From Paracoccaceae bacterium (GTDB lineage: Bacteria; Pseudomonadota; Alphaproteobacteria; Rhodobacterales; Rhodobacteraceae), in NCBI GenBank assembly GCA_021296235.1, contig JAGWAS010000013.1, positions 24,335 through 88,334 on the forward strand: a stretch of 64,000 nucleotides of DNA. Reading direction: 5' to 3'. Every line of letters starts with the position of its first letter. The first letter of the stretch is position 1. The notes beneath the pieces are model-generated. The model made no database searches. It had not been told where the DNA came from and saw only the letters and a list, made by a program, of their open reading frames with translations. The translations under genes and the position numbers were made by a program. Below are positions 34,944-45,213 of this stretch, piece after piece.

Positions 34944-35284
34944 CGCAAATCCCCTTCAGGCCGGCTGGCGCAGCTCACCTCGACCGAGGCCAATCGCCAT
35001 TGGGACGCAGCCGGGGGAGCAGGCATCGATTTGTTACAGCTTGGATTGTGCGCAGGCAAGCGGGGCCAAGGCAAACAGGCGAAGACAGCACGTGTTAATT
35101 CTTCCGGGAGGAATTCCTGCCTGAGGCGGTTTCTGGCAACATCAAATTGGGTCAGGGAAATCGGTCGGCGACAGTTTTCGTCGGAACCGGAGACGCAGCG
35201 CTTTGCGCATGACTTCCGGTTACACAGGCGGCGCGCCAAATTCGGGTGGATGGGAAGTGCCGAATAGACTTGATCGAACGCCGT
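34944..35284. other. Spacer, no gene seen
   Basis: 341 bases between the gcdH relic and the small membrane gene. Only short frames without recognisable features. It should hold the former gcdH promoter. Confidence 0.45.
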
Positions 35285-35641
35285 TCACTTTCCAAAGATT
35301 TGGTAGAGCCCTGCGGCAAATTCACTTTCGAGTGGAAAGGAGAGCATTCCCATGACGGAATAGCCGAGCAGCCACGGCATCAGGTAAAACCTGATCATGA
35401 AGAAAAACCATGCAACGAACAGCGGCACGAAGGGTGCCGCCAAGAACCCGGGCGTAACCGGCTTGAAGACCCTTATGATTGGATCGGTCATGCGGACAAA
35501 TACCTTCATGAAGAAAAACTCGCTGTCGAGCGGAAGGAACAGGTTCATTGCCATCCGTCCGATCAATGTCCACATCACCATTCCCAACACATAGTCGATC
35601 ACCAAGATCCACCAGGGGAAGGCTTGAAAGGTGTATTCCAT
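35285..35641 (-). CDS. Small integral membrane protein, YggT-like
   Basis: 118 residues with an N-terminal hydrophobic segment (WWILVIDYVLGMVMWTLIG), a central MKVFVRMTDPIIRVFKPVTP, and a hydrophobic hairpin (FLAAPFVPLFVAWFFFMIRF and LMPWLLGYSVMGML). The DPIIRVFKPVTP sequence before the membrane hairpin recalls YggT-family proteins, but the match is from memory and partial. It lies 67 bases downstream of the symporter gene on the same strand, with a strong stem-loop between. Function is unknown. Confidence 0.6.
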   Translation of the reverse strand: MEYTFQAFPWWILVIDYVLGMVMWTLIGRMAMNLFLPLDSEFFFMKVFVRMTDPIIRVFKPVTPGFLAAPFVPLFVAWFFFMIRFYLMPWLLGYSVMGMLSFPLESEFAAGLYQIFGK

Positions 35642-35662
35642 GAATCTGCACCCTCAAAGAGA

Positions 35663-35688
35663 CAGGGGCGGGAATGCACCCGCCCCTG
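35663..35688 (-). terminator. Strong GC-rich stem-loop behind the symporter gene
   Basis: A perfect 10-bp stem (CAGGGGCGGG at 35663-35672 and its complement at 35679-35688) with a 6-base loop lies 20 bases past the symporter stop. No long T-run follows, so it may attenuate or stabilise the transcript rather than fully terminate. Confidence 0.5.
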
Positions 35689-35708
35689 AATGAGTCAATG
35701 CAATCGGG

Positions 35709-37535
35709 TCAGTGTTCCCGACTGAGGATCGCCTTGCCTGAGGGATCCCTGATCGCGTCGACCATTTGCTGGGTCTCTTCGTCGGGTTCCTCAGTTGCCA
35801 AGCTGACCACGACCATGGCCACCAAGCTTACGGGCATTCCGATGATTGCAAACCTCAGATGGTCAATTCCGAGCCACGGATCCATCCCGGCAAACCTTAC
35901 CAGGTAGAGGTAGAACGAGCCTGCGGCAAATCCAAGCACCATTCCGGCAATCGCCCCTGCACGGTTGGCGCGTTTCCACCATACTCCCAGCACAAGCGGG
36001 AAGAAGAGACCCGAAGCCGCGAAGTCGAATGCCCAAGCAACCGCACCAAGAATTCCGGTGAGACGGAAGCTCGCAACGAATGCAGCCAAAGCTCCGATCA
36101 CAATCAGCAGAATTCGGGCAACGATCAGCCGCGTCCGAGTGTCGGCCTTGGGATCGATGATCTTGTAGTAGAGATCATGACTGAGGGCGTTGGCGATGGC
36201 CAGAAGCAGACCGTCGGCGGTCGACATGGCGGCAGCCATGCCGCCGGCCGCAACCAGGCCTGAGATCACATACGGCAAGTTTGCGATTTCTGGCGTTGCA
36301 AGCACCACGATGTCGGGCCTCATGAAGAACTCATTGACCTGAAGGATGCCGTCGCCGTTGAAGTCGCTGATCGCAAGAAACTTGACCGCCGCCCAGTTCT
36401 GTATCCAGTCAAGGGCCATGACTTCTTCGATCGATTTGCCGATGATGCCGGAAGCCAGTTCCGGATCAAGAACCTGCAGCTTCGTCAGCGTGGCAAGTGC
36501 CGGCGCCGTGAAGTAGAGCAGGAAAATGAACAGAAGCGACCACGACACTGACTTGCGGGCCGCGCGCACAGATGGAGTCGTGAAATACCGCATTAGGATA
36601 TGCGGCAGCGACGCGGTCCCTGCCATCATGCAGAGTGCCAGAGATATGAACTTCCAACTTGCAAGACCCGTTCCGGGCTCGTTGTGATGCGTTGTCAGGA
36701 TGCGCACGCCGCCGAATGGCGCGTCACCGCCTGCCGCCGCTCCGACACCCCAAGCCGCTTCAAGCTCCGCAATCCTGTTCACGGCATCGCCGTAGCTGAA
36801 GTGCGGGATAATTCCGAAGCCCTGAACGTTGGACATCCAAATTACTGGTACCAGATACGCAATGATCAGCACGATGTACTGCGCGACCTGTGTCCAGGTA
36901 ACGGCTCTCATGCCGCCCAACATTGAGCACAGCAGAATGCCGAGCAGGCCGAACCAGACCCCGAATTCGAACGGAATCAGCAATGCCCGGGACGCAATCG
37001 TTCCGCTGGCATTGATCTGTGCCGTCACGTACGTGAACGACGCCACAACCAGAATGACGGTGGCGATGAATCGGGCCAGGTTTCCGCCGTATCTCGTTCC
37101 AATGAAATCCGGCACAGTGTAGCAGCCGAACTTGCGCAGATAGGGCGCAAGCAGAGAATTGACGAGAACGTATCCGCCGGTCCACCCGACCACAAAGGCC
37201 AAGTATCCGTGGCCGCCGAAGTAGATTCCGCCAGCAAGCGCAACGAATGACGCTCCTGACATCCAGTCGGCCGCCGTTGCCATCCCATTGAATACGGGGG
37301 GCACCTCGCGTCCGGCAACGTAGTAGGCGTCAACCTGCATGGTTCGGGACAGCCAGCCGATCACCGCGTAGATGACAACTGTGAATGCAACGAACAGGAT
37401 GCCAATTGTTGCAGCACCGACTCCGAGCTGTTCGAGGACAGCCATGACCAGGATGAACAAGACGAACCCGCCGGTATACAATCCGTATATCCGGGGTAGA
37501 TTCTTGATGAAGTCTTCTCTTGACGAATTTGCCAT
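35709..37535 (-). CDS. Sodium:solute symporter, VC_2705/ActP-like
   Basis: 608-residue sodium-coupled carrier with about 13 membrane segments, closest in character to the acetate/organic acid branch that pairs with DUF4212. Seen are YYVAGREVPPVFNGMATAAD, WMSGASFVALAGGIYFGGHG, YTVPDFIGTRYGG and MAAAMSTADGLLLAIANALS. An unusual element is an EF-hand-type loop, DFNGDGILQVNEFF, in a soluble insertion near residue 390; I recall it from related transporters. It is preceded by the DUF4212 gene at 11 bases. Substrate is probably a short monocarboxylate, not provable here. Confidence 0.88.
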   Translation of the reverse strand: MANSSREDFIKNLPRIYGLYTGGFVLFILVMAVLEQLGVGAATIGILFVAFTVVIYAVIGWLSRTMQVDAYYVAGREVPPVFNGMATAADWMSGASFVALAGGIYFGGHGYLAFVVGWTGGYVLVNSLLAPYLRKFGCYTVPDFIGTRYGGNLARFIATVILVVASFTYVTAQINASGTIASRALLIPFEFGVWFGLLGILLCSMLGGMRAVTWTQVAQYIVLIIAYLVPVIWMSNVQGFGIIPHFSYGDAVNRIAELEAAWGVGAAAGGDAPFGGVRILTTHHNEPGTGLASWKFISLALCMMAGTASLPHILMRYFTTPSVRAARKSVSWSLLFIFLLYFTAPALATLTKLQVLDPELASGIIGKSIEEVMALDWIQNWAAVKFLAISDFNGDGILQVNEFFMRPDIVVLATPEIANLPYVISGLVAAGGMAAAMSTADGLLLAIANALSHDLYYKIIDPKADTRTRLIVARILLIVIGALAAFVASFRLTGILGAVAWAFDFAASGLFFPLVLGVWWKRANRAGAIAGMVLGFAAGSFYLYLVRFAGMDPWLGIDHLRFAIIGMPVSLVAMVVVSLATEEPDEETQQMVDAIRDPSGKAILSREH

Positions 37536-37546
37536 TGTCTTCCTCC

Positions 37547-37807
37547 CTAGCCCTCGCTAATTCCGGCTTCCTCATCAATCTTGTCCTGAAGCATGTTCTG
37601 GCCAAAGATGAGGAGCACAAAGATCACTAGGGATCCCTGCACGGCAAAGTAGTATCCCAAGGGGAAACCAAGGAACGATGCTTCGTTCAGGTTCTTTGCA
37701 AACATATGGACGACGAAGGCGAATATTGCCCACAAAACCAGCACGTAGATTGTGAGGTTGCGCGTTTTTCGCCAGTGCTCGACCATCTTATGAGATGTAT
37801 CTGGCAT
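37547..37807 (-). CDS. DUF4212 small membrane subunit
   Basis: 86 residues with two membrane helices (LTIYVLVLWAIFAFVVHMF and GYYFAVQGSLVIFVLLIFG) after an N-terminal HWRKTRN, and ending LQDKIDEEAG. This is the small partner of the actP-like symporter, probably an accessory or stabilising subunit. ATG 37807 has AGGAG five bases upstream; the frame further upstream is spurious. Eleven bases separate it from the symporter, so the two are translated together. Confidence 0.88.
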   Translation of the reverse strand: MPDTSHKMVEHWRKTRNLTIYVLVLWAIFAFVVHMFAKNLNEASFLGFPLGYYFAVQGSLVIFVLLIFGQNMLQDKIDEEAGISEG

Positions 37808-37960
37808 GTGCACTCCTGTTGTTGCGGCGATTAAGCCGTTAAAGTTGCACAGAAAGTTGATTTCCGTTGCATTTTGAAGTGCGCGTCTATACCAAAGCCC
37901 ACGGACTTTCATCAACTTTATTTTGGTTGTGCCTCCGGCGTGCCTGCATTGGGGCGTGAA

Positions 37961-38680
37961 ATGCTGAAACAAGCAAGTGAAGTCATTTCAACGCTTCTGA
38001 GGGTGCTCCGCATCCGCTTTGACAAGTCTCCGATAGGCCGGATGCCGCAATTGGTCGAATTCGTGACAACCAGATCAGCCTATGTCGCCCAGACGTCGCT
38101 CTATGGCTATCTCAAGACAAGAATGGGCCGTGAATATGTGAACATTTTCAACGATGACGAATTCCTGCCGTCGATTGAACAGGCGAAGTGGGAGATATAC
38201 GCCGCCTGTCTTTCCGACCTTACCATCTATGCCGTGTCGTTGGCGGTTGATCGGGGCGGGTTGGAACGCGGCGGAGCGGTTTCGCTGGCACAACACCTCC
38301 ATTCAATCTGTGTGAATGACACCTTTGAGGGCAGGGTGGCGGAGTCAATGCGGATGCATGCTCTTTCCAGGTTTGAACGCAGGAGCGGTTCGACCATATG
38401 GGCAAACGCGGTCGTTGGTGAGGCTGCATTTTCGCAGAGCCCTCCCGCTCTTGCCGATTCCTCACCAGTTTCGGACGAGTACAAGGATCTTGACCGTGAG
38501 ATTGTGATGAATTCCATCAGGCTCAGGTGGAGTGATGTACGCAACCAACTGCGCAAGCGGCTTGACGGAACCTCAATCTGCACCGAGTGGATGTCCGGGA
38601 TGCACAGTCGGAATCCCCTTGATGTGCCGCCGGTCGCCGGCGACTCCCGCACAACCGATCAACAAGCCAGATCGAATTGA
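37961..38680 (+). CDS. Conserved hypothetical protein, alphaproteobacterial
   Basis: 239-residue soluble protein of unknown function. The best-defined stretch is residues 10-75: RVLRIRFDKSPIGRMPQLVE, FVTTRSAYVAQTSLYGYLKT and RMGREYVNIFNDDEF. It resembles a conserved hypothetical protein that I recall in this class. The C-terminal third is low in similarity and rich in charged and proline residues. ATG 37961 (MLKQASEVISTLLRVL) is preferred over the frame start at 37874. It is divergent from the DUF4212-symporter pair, which may hint at a shared control region. Confidence 0.65.
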   Translation: MLKQASEVISTLLRVLRIRFDKSPIGRMPQLVEFVTTRSAYVAQTSLYGYLKTRMGREYVNIFNDDEFLPSIEQAKWEIYAACLSDLTIYAVSLAVDRGGLERGGAVSLAQHLHSICVNDTFEGRVAESMRMHALSRFERRSGSTIWANAVVGEAAFSQSPPALADSSPVSDEYKDLDREIVMNSIRLRWSDVRNQLRKRLDGTSICTEWMSGMHSRNPLDVPPVAGDSRTTDQQARSN

Positions 38681-39028
38681 GCCATCCATCGCATCAACAG
38701 ATTGTTCTTGGGGAGGGGCTGCACAAGCCGGGGTGTTTGCAGGAATGCCCTGCCAGGTCGCATGGCGGTGCCGCCCAGCAACAAGAAATTTGATGGGCGC
38801 TGGCCCCATGACGCGGCAAGCGAAATTGACCGGTGCGGGAACAGGGGGAAGCGCGGTGATCGGCAACACCCCGATCCGCACATTCTTGTTTGGCCGCATG
38901 AGATGTCCCGTTACTTGGACAACTGATCGGTCGAGACAGAAGTGCAGAGTTGTGGTCAGAGTTTGCCGCAGCACAGAATCGGAATGATCCGCGCCGCGGA
39001 CCCGGTCAGCAGACGTGACGGGTGGTGG
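38681..39028. other. Spacer between convergent genes, no gene seen
   Basis: 348 bases between two converging genes. Frames present are short on both strands and have no recognisable product; no clear terminator was identified. Confidence 0.45.
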
Positions 39029-41311
39029 TCATGTCTTTCGTGAATCGATGGCCATCAGCAGCGGCGGAAGAAGAAGGAAATCCGCAAGCAGCGCGAAGGT
39101 GAGCGTCATGGCGACGAGGAGACCGAGCGACCGGCTCAACTCGAACCCCGACATGGCGAACACCAGAAACCCAAGGCACAATACGGCGGTGGTTGTCCAC
39201 AGTGCCTGGCCGGTGGTGCTGAAGGTTGCACAGACGGCCTCGGGTGCCGACAGCCCTTCGCGGCGGGCTCTGACATAGTTGCTGAGGAAATGCACCGTGT
39301 CATCAACGACAATGCCGAATGCAATGGCGGCAACCACTGATCCGACCAGACCGACCTGGCCGACCAGGTAGCCCCACAGCCCCAACGCCAATGCAACCGG
39401 AAGCAGATTGGGCAAAAGGCTTACAATTCCAAGTCGCATGCTGCGGAAAGCAACAACCAAAATCATCGAGATTATTGCAACGGCGATGATGGTTCCACTT
39501 ACCATGCTCTCAATGTTCCGGTTGGACAGATGCGCAAACACGATGCTTGCGCCTGTTGCTCCGCCGGTGAGGCCAGGGGCATGTTCCCCAATCCATGCCA
39601 GCGCACGGTCGGCCAGTTCGCGCTGATCTTCTGAGGCTAAATTGCGCATCGTTACGGTCATGCGCGTCGCTGACTTGGTTACATCCAATCGATTGTTCAG
39701 ATCACTTCCGAAGGGCAGCGACAATTCATAGAGGATCAGATACTGGGCCGAGAGTTCCGGGTTGTCGGGAATCCTGTAAAATTCCGAATTGTCGCCGTGC
39801 ATGCTCCGGTTCAGGTGTTTCATGATGTCGGAAAACGCATGAACGTGGCTGACCTCGGGCTGCGCCCGGAACCAATCGGCAAAGTCGGCAACTTTCCGGA
39901 GGTAGGCGGGTTCGGTGATGCCGCCCTCGCGTTCGGAAATCAGGGAGAATTCCAGGGTCTCCATCCCGGTCAGATTGTCAATGACGAAATCTGTATCCTG
40001 GCGGAACTGATAGCGCTCGCTGAAGTAGCGTGTCCAATTGTCGGTCAATTCAATCCGGGGAATGCCGCTCACCATTGCAACCGAAACAATGGCAGAGCAA
40101 CACAGAAGGCCCCTTCTGTAGTTCACGACAAAAATACCGAACCGGTCGAAGAACGCATGGTGTTTGCGGCGTCCTGAATGCACCCGCATCGGCAGGAGCG
40201 ACAACAGTGCCGGCAGGAATGTCGTGGCATAGACAAATGCACACAGCACACCAAACGCAACGAGATTTCCAAGGATGCGGAACTGCGGCGAATCCGAAGC
40301 ATTGAGACTGAGGAATCCAATGGCGGTTGTCAGCGATGTCAGGAACACCGGCCACGCATTGATTTGGATGGATTCGGTTATGGCCGCGTTGCGATTCATG
40401 CCCTTGGACATTGACGCCAGTGCGGTGGTTACAATGTGGATTGAGTGTGCAACGGCGATGGTCATGACAATGATGGGAACGCCGGAGCTGGCCGGGCTGA
40501 GCACAATTCCGGCCCAGCCGGCAAATCCCAAGGTGGTGCCAACAACCAAACCAATTACGGACACCGTTGCCACAGTGGCAGGAACTGAGCGCAAAAGGAA
40601 CACTGCAACAATGACGATGACCAGCAATGCGAACGGGGCCAGCGTTTGGAGGTCATTCAATGTGGCCTCGGCAAAAGTGCGATTCAGTGGAACGTAGCCG
40701 GTAACGTGGAAGGCGATCCCGGGATGTCGGGCACGGGCTTCGCCAAGAGCAACGTTAACATGGTCGGTGATTTCAGCCACGGCGGCATCCCGGTTGTCCG
40801 GCAATGCAAAGCTGATCGCCAACCCGCCCACCTTTCCGTCGTGCGACACCAATCGTCCGGAAATTTCGGGAATGTCCAAGGCGGTTTCACGAATGCGCAG
40901 CAGTTTTGCGTTGTCGAGTGTTCCAGCGTCGTCGATCAGGGGCTCGACGATCAGTTCGTTGTCCCGTCCTTCAATTCTGGAATGGTTGGTTAGCGAGTCA
41001 ACCCGTATGCTGTAGGGTGTTTCCCAAGCGGCCTCGGTGAGCTCTTGGATCGCGCCCAATGCGTCGCGGCTGAACACTGAACCATTTCGGGGGGCTATCG
41101 CCACCAGCATGGTTTGGGAAGTTCCAAAAGTGTTTTCGAAGTCTTCAAATGCGATGAATTGCGGATTGTCGTCATCGAACAGGCTGCGATAGTCATTCGT
41201 AACCCCTATCCCTCCGGAACCTGCCGCCATCGCCAGCATGCACGAAACTGCAATCCCGATGATCGCCCAACGATGGTTCAGTATAGTGGCGGTGTATTGG
41301 GAGAGCGTCAT
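39029..41311 (-). CDS. RND/MMPL-family exporter
   Basis: 760-residue inner-membrane protein of the RND superfamily, MMPL/sterol-sensing branch. There are two similar halves, each a single N-terminal helix (HRWAIIGIAVSCMLAMAAG in the first), a large periplasmic domain, then five grouped helices. AVAHSIHIVTTALASMSKGM and IVVDDTVHFLSNYVRARREG are the paired helix-4/5 motifs, the second with the conserved Asp pair for proton coupling. Such proteins move lipids, hopanoids or hydrophobic compounds. No membrane-fusion partner is adjacent. ATG 41311 (MTLSQYTATIL) is chosen over the earlier frame start at 41353. Confidence 0.85.
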   Translation of the reverse strand: MTLSQYTATILNHRWAIIGIAVSCMLAMAAGSGGIGVTNDYRSLFDDDNPQFIAFEDFENTFGTSQTMLVAIAPRNGSVFSRDALGAIQELTEAAWETPYSIRVDSLTNHSRIEGRDNELIVEPLIDDAGTLDNAKLLRIRETALDIPEISGRLVSHDGKVGGLAISFALPDNRDAAVAEITDHVNVALGEARARHPGIAFHVTGYVPLNRTFAEATLNDLQTLAPFALLVIVIVAVFLLRSVPATVATVSVIGLVVGTTLGFAGWAGIVLSPASSGVPIIVMTIAVAHSIHIVTTALASMSKGMNRNAAITESIQINAWPVFLTSLTTAIGFLSLNASDSPQFRILGNLVAFGVLCAFVYATTFLPALLSLLPMRVHSGRRKHHAFFDRFGIFVVNYRRGLLCCSAIVSVAMVSGIPRIELTDNWTRYFSERYQFRQDTDFVIDNLTGMETLEFSLISEREGGITEPAYLRKVADFADWFRAQPEVSHVHAFSDIMKHLNRSMHGDNSEFYRIPDNPELSAQYLILYELSLPFGSDLNNRLDVTKSATRMTVTMRNLASEDQRELADRALAWIGEHAPGLTGGATGASIVFAHLSNRNIESMVSGTIIAVAIISMILVVAFRSMRLGIVSLLPNLLPVALALGLWGYLVGQVGLVGSVVAAIAFGIVVDDTVHFLSNYVRARREGLSAPEAVCATFSTTGQALWTTTAVLCLGFLVFAMSGFELSRSLGLLVAMTLTFALLADFLLLPPLLMAIDSRKT

Positions 41312-41939
41312 TGGTTTGCACTTAGCCCGCAGTCTTTGGCGTCCGCAGACCATGCCAATCGCGTCGGCATTGGCTGTACAGTCGATTCGGGGGAGGTTGA
41401 TGCCCAGCCGGAATATGCAATGTCCGGTCCGATGGAACTGTTGTTCTCAAATCCATGGGCTGTTGCTTGCAGGCTGAGGCAGTTTGCCGACAGCTTATGG
41501 CCTGAATCATTGCGAACGGGTGGCGCATCGGGAGACTTGATCGGCACGGATCAATCCTGATTTGTTCAGATTGTGTTTCGGCGGCTTCCAAACCTTCCAG
41601 AATGGGCCATGTCCAGCACATTCTTGATAGCTGGCCCGGTTTGCTGCGGGTTGCAGCGGTTGTTGGTATTTTTTCGGGAACAAGAACTTGGTGGCAACAA
41701 TGCAACTTTGGGTTTTCATGCCTTTCGCACGGGAATTCCGCCAGGCATCGCGATCGGCATCCACAACTTTCTCTCTGACCTTTCCGGCTTGATTTTGTCT
41801 CACCGGCAAAAACTGCAGATGAGTCTAAAACGTTGATTGGAGTCACCGGTGGAAATCGGTTACCGGTCCCGAATCCATGGGACGGCGGGACAGCATTTCG
41901 GACCGCCTGTTGGAGATTGCTGTTGCAGGAGGCGGGTTA
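41312..41939. other. 0.6-kb divergent spacer, no gene seen
   Basis: Lies between the divergent RND exporter and phosphodiesterase genes and should contain both promoters. Frames such as minus 41322-41846 have no domain and poor composition. No binding-site pattern could be named. Confidence 0.45.
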
Positions 41940-42737
41940 ATGTTCAAGTTCGTGGTGGTTTCGGATCTGCATTTTGTCCCGGATGGAATGCTATCCCATT
42001 CGATCGACACGGTGGAGAGGTTTCGTGAAGCGGTCATACACATTAATGAATTCAATCGGGACGCAGAGTTTTGCATTGTCGCAGGAGATCTTGCCGACCA
42101 GGGCGAAACCGCAGCGTATGAGCGTCTGTCACTTGAATTGGAAAAGCTGCAGATCCCATTTTTCCTTGTGGTGGGGAACCATGACAGTCACGAAAATTTC
42201 GCAGGTGTCTTCGGGGACCTGACGAATTCGGAGACAGGATTCATGGACCGCTGCATTGATGTTCACGGCCAACGCATCATTATCTTGGACTCCGTGATGG
42301 TCGGTGAACATGCGGGCTGGTTGGGCGAAGCGCAGCTGTCGTGGCTGAAGGGAAGATTGGACGGGGCCGCGAACATGCCGGTGATTGTCGTTTTGCACCA
42401 CAACATTACGGATCTGATGGTTTCAAACGACGAAATCAGGCTTCGCAACAATGGCCCGCTCCTTGATGTGCTGTCAGGTCATCCCGACATCCGTCATGTG
42501 ATTTCTGGCCACGTTCACCTGACGTCCTCCGGAACCTGCAGCGGAATACCGTTCACGACAATCTCTGGATGCCACTATAACATTGCTCCTCGACGGCATG
42601 ACAAGGAGCCGCGATCGCCGCGGTTTGACGGTCCGGGTCAGTATGCGGTCGTCTGGTCCGGAAAGGATGCCACAGTGGTTTTGGCTGAAGATTTTTCGCA
42701 TCGTCAGGTGCATCTCCCAATTGAACTGTTCCGTTGA
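41940..42737 (+). CDS. Calcineurin-like metallophosphodiesterase
   Basis: 265-residue metallophosphoesterase of the GpdQ/CpdA cluster. The dinuclear metal ligands are clear: DLHF (Asp, His) near the N-terminus, GDLAD, GNHDS, HHNI and GHVHL. Cyclic nucleotide or glycerophosphodiester substrates are both possible. ATG 41940 lies seven bases after AGGAGG, an excellent site, so the earlier frame start is dismissed. It is divergent from the RND exporter and 150 bases upstream of maeB. Confidence 0.87.
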   Translation: MFKFVVVSDLHFVPDGMLSHSIDTVERFREAVIHINEFNRDAEFCIVAGDLADQGETAAYERLSLELEKLQIPFFLVVGNHDSHENFAGVFGDLTNSETGFMDRCIDVHGQRIIILDSVMVGEHAGWLGEAQLSWLKGRLDGAANMPVIVVLHHNITDLMVSNDEIRLRNNGPLLDVLSGHPDIRHVISGHVHLTSSGTCSGIPFTTISGCHYNIAPRRHDKEPRSPRFDGPGQYAVVWSGKDATVVLAEDFSHRQVHLPIELFR

Positions 42738-42890
42738 TCATAGAGGCCAGATTTTTGGAAACGCCCAAGCATTTGTCAGGGAGGTGGCATCCCGCCGGAA
42801 AATCTGTAGGTTCAGCCGAGTTCTTAAGTCGGAGCGGGTTTGCAGTCATGCAAATTGTTCTGAGGGCGACAAACCAGATTGGAGTGGCAA

Positions 42891-45170
42891 TTGAAGACTG
42901 AAGACCTGAAGTCCGAAATGGCGCAACAGGAAGCGCTTGACTACCATCAGTTTCCCAAACCTGGGAAGCTGGAGATTCGCGCAACCAAGCCAATGGCGAC
43001 AAGCAGGGATCTTTCCCGGGCATATTCCCCGGGAGTTGCCGAGGCCTGCACAAGAATCCACGAAAATTCAATGGATGCGTTCCGCTACACAGCCAAGGGC
43101 AATCTTGTTGCGGTCGTGTCGAACGGGACCGCGGTTCTTGGACTCGGCGACATCGGCGCGCTGGCAGCGAAGCCTGTCATGGAGGGCAAGGCGGTTCTGT
43201 TCAAGAAGTTCGCGAATCTCGACTGTTTCGACATTGAGGTCAATGAACCCGATCCGGAACTGCTTGCTGAATTCGTGGTTCGCCTTGAACCAACATTCGG
43301 TGCAATCAATCTTGAGGACATCAAGGCTCCGGACTGTTTCCTGGTGGAACGGCTGTGCAGGGAGCGGATGAACATTCCAGTCTTCCACGATGATCAGCAC
43401 GGTACTGCGATTGTTGTTGCTGCGGCGACAGCGAATGCATTGCGGGTGGCGGGAAAGAGATTGGAGGATATCAGGATCGTTTCACTCGGGGCGGGAGCTG
43501 CGGGAATCGCCTGCCTCAAGATGTTGGTTACCATGGGCGCCAAATCCAGCAACATTCTCCTCTTTGACCGGGAAGGTGTTGTCAGCTTGGATCGAGGCAC
43601 CCTGTCATCCGAAAAGGTTGAATTCGCCACGAAAAAGGGTGGGTTGAAACTGGAGGAGGCGATCAAGGGCGCTGATCTCTTCCTTGGGCTTTCGGGTCCC
43701 AATCTGCTTTCGGCTGAAATGGTCGCAAGCATGGCGAGCTGCCCGATAATTTTTGCCCTCGCAAATCCGGTTCCCGAGATCATGCCTGAGGTTGCACTGT
43801 CGGTGGCTCCGGATGCATTGATCGCGACCGGGCGGTCCGACTATTTCAACCAGGTCAACAATGTTCTTTGCTTTCCATTCATATTCAGGGGAGCGATGGA
43901 TGTCGGTGCTACCGAAATCAATAGCCAGATGAAGCTGGCCTGTGCGGAAGCAATAGCGGCGTTGGCCAGGGCAACGACCTCGGCCGAAGTCGGAACGGCC
44001 TATCAGGGCGAAGAGCTTACCTTTGGTCCGCGCTATCTCATTCCGAAACCGTTTGATCCAAGATTGCTGCCGAGGGTGGCCCACGCGGTTGCTGCCGCTG
44101 CCATGGAATCCGGAGTTGCCACACGTCCGGTCGATCTGGACGACTACAGGAGAAATCTTGAGGATCAAGTCTACAGATCTTCCTTCACGATGCGTCCGGT
44201 ATTTGAATCAAGTCGGATGAACTCCCGGCGCATCGTTTTTGCGGAAGGTGAAGATTTCCGGGTTCTTCATGCCACTCAGGCGATGCTTGAAGAAACCAGG
44301 CACAGACCGATTCTGATTGGCAGGCCCGACGTCATCGCTCGCAGAATCGATCGTTCCGGGCTGTCGGTCTTGGCCGCGGGCGGTTATGACGTTGTCAATC
44401 CCGCCGACGATCCGCGCTTTCGCGATTACTGGACTGAGTATCACAGGATCATGAGACGGAAAGGTGTGTCTCCTGACCTTGCGAAGGCGATCCTTCGCAC
44501 CAACACAACCGCAATAGCGTCGATTATGGTCCGTCGAGGCGAGGCCGACAGCATGATCTGCGGGACCTTCGGCCAGTACCTTTGGCACCTGAACTATGTA
44601 GAACAGATTCTCTCGGAGGACGAACTGCACCCTGTCGGTGCCTTGTCCCTCATCATCTGCGACGGGGAAACTCTCTTCATCGGAGATACCCATGTCAACA
44701 TGCAACCAACGGCCATACAGGTTGCCCAGACGGTCATCAGTGCCGCCCGCCACGTGCGCAGGTTTGGGATAGAGCCCAAAATAGCCCTCTGTTCCGATTC
44801 GCAGTTCGGCAATCTGGACAGCAGTTCTGGCCGCCTAATGAGGGAAGTCCTTAAGATTCTGGATGCCGGTGGGCATGATTTTGTCTATGAGGGCGAAATG
44901 AATTCGGACACGGCATTGGATCAGGAACTCCGGGAGCGCCTGTTCCCCGAATCTCGGCTTGAGGGGAGGGCAAACACGCTGATCTACCCGAATTCGGTCG
45001 GTGCCGGTGCGGCAAGGAATCTTCTCAAGAGTGTTTCATCCGGCCTTGAGGTTGGCCCGATCCTGATGGGCATGGGCAACCGGGCCCACATTGTTACATC
45101 GGCAATAACGGCGAGGGGTTTGTTCAACATTTCGGCGTTGGCCGGCACGACGGTTGCAAGCTACGGATGA
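42891..45170 (+). CDS. maeB: NADP-dependent malic enzyme (malic/phosphotransacetylase fusion)
   Basis: Decarboxylates malate to pyruvate with NADP reduction. About 759 residues in two parts. The malic domain to about residue 430 has [63 protein letters not shown] and [12 protein letters not shown]-terminal phosphotransacetylase-like domain ([16 protein letters not shown] to the end) regulates rather than catalyses in this family. No ATG has a ribosome site. TTG 42891, six bases after GGAG, is chosen; ATG 42918 is the alternative and changes only nine residues. Confidence 0.93.
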   Translation: MKTEDLKSEMAQQEALDYHQFPKPGKLEIRATKPMATSRDLSRAYSPGVAEACTRIHENSMDAFRYTAKGNLVAVVSNGTAVLGLGDIGALAAKPVMEGKAVLFKKFANLDCFDIEVNEPDPELLAEFVVRLEPTFGAINLEDIKAPDCFLVERLCRERMNIPVFHDDQHGTAIVVAAATANALRVAGKRLEDIRIVSLGAGAAGIACLKMLVTMGAKSSNILLFDREGVVSLDRGTLSSEKVEFATKKGGLKLEEAIKGADLFLGLSGPNLLSAEMVASMASCPIIFALANPVPEIMPEVALSVAPDALIATGRSDYFNQVNNVLCFPFIFRGAMDVGATEINSQMKLACAEAIAALARATTSAEVGTAYQGEELTFGPRYLIPKPFDPRLLPRVAHAVAAAAMESGVATRPVDLDDYRRNLEDQVYRSSFTMRPVFESSRMNSRRIVFAEGEDFRVLHATQAMLEETRHRPILIGRPDVIARRIDRSGLSVLAAGGYDVVNPADDPRFRDYWTEYHRIMRRKGVSPDLAKAILRTNTTAIASIMVRRGEADSMICGTFGQYLWHLNYVEQILSEDELHPVGALSLIICDGETLFIGDTHVNMQPTAIQVAQTVISAARHVRRFGIEPKIALCSDSQFGNLDSSSGRLMREVLKILDAGGHDFVYEGEMNSDTALDQELRERLFPESRLEGRANTLIYPNSVGAGAARNLLKSVSSGLEVGPILMGMGNRAHIVTSAITARGLFNISALAGTTVASYG

Positions 45171-45213
45171 AGCGGCTTCATTCGGATTGGATGGTGCAAA
45201 CAGGGGATTCGAT

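Noticed and set aside
41322..41846. 174-codon minus-strand frame upstream of the RND exporter
   Set aside because: Cys/Arg/Pro-rich shadow composition with no domain; overlaps the expected promoter region.
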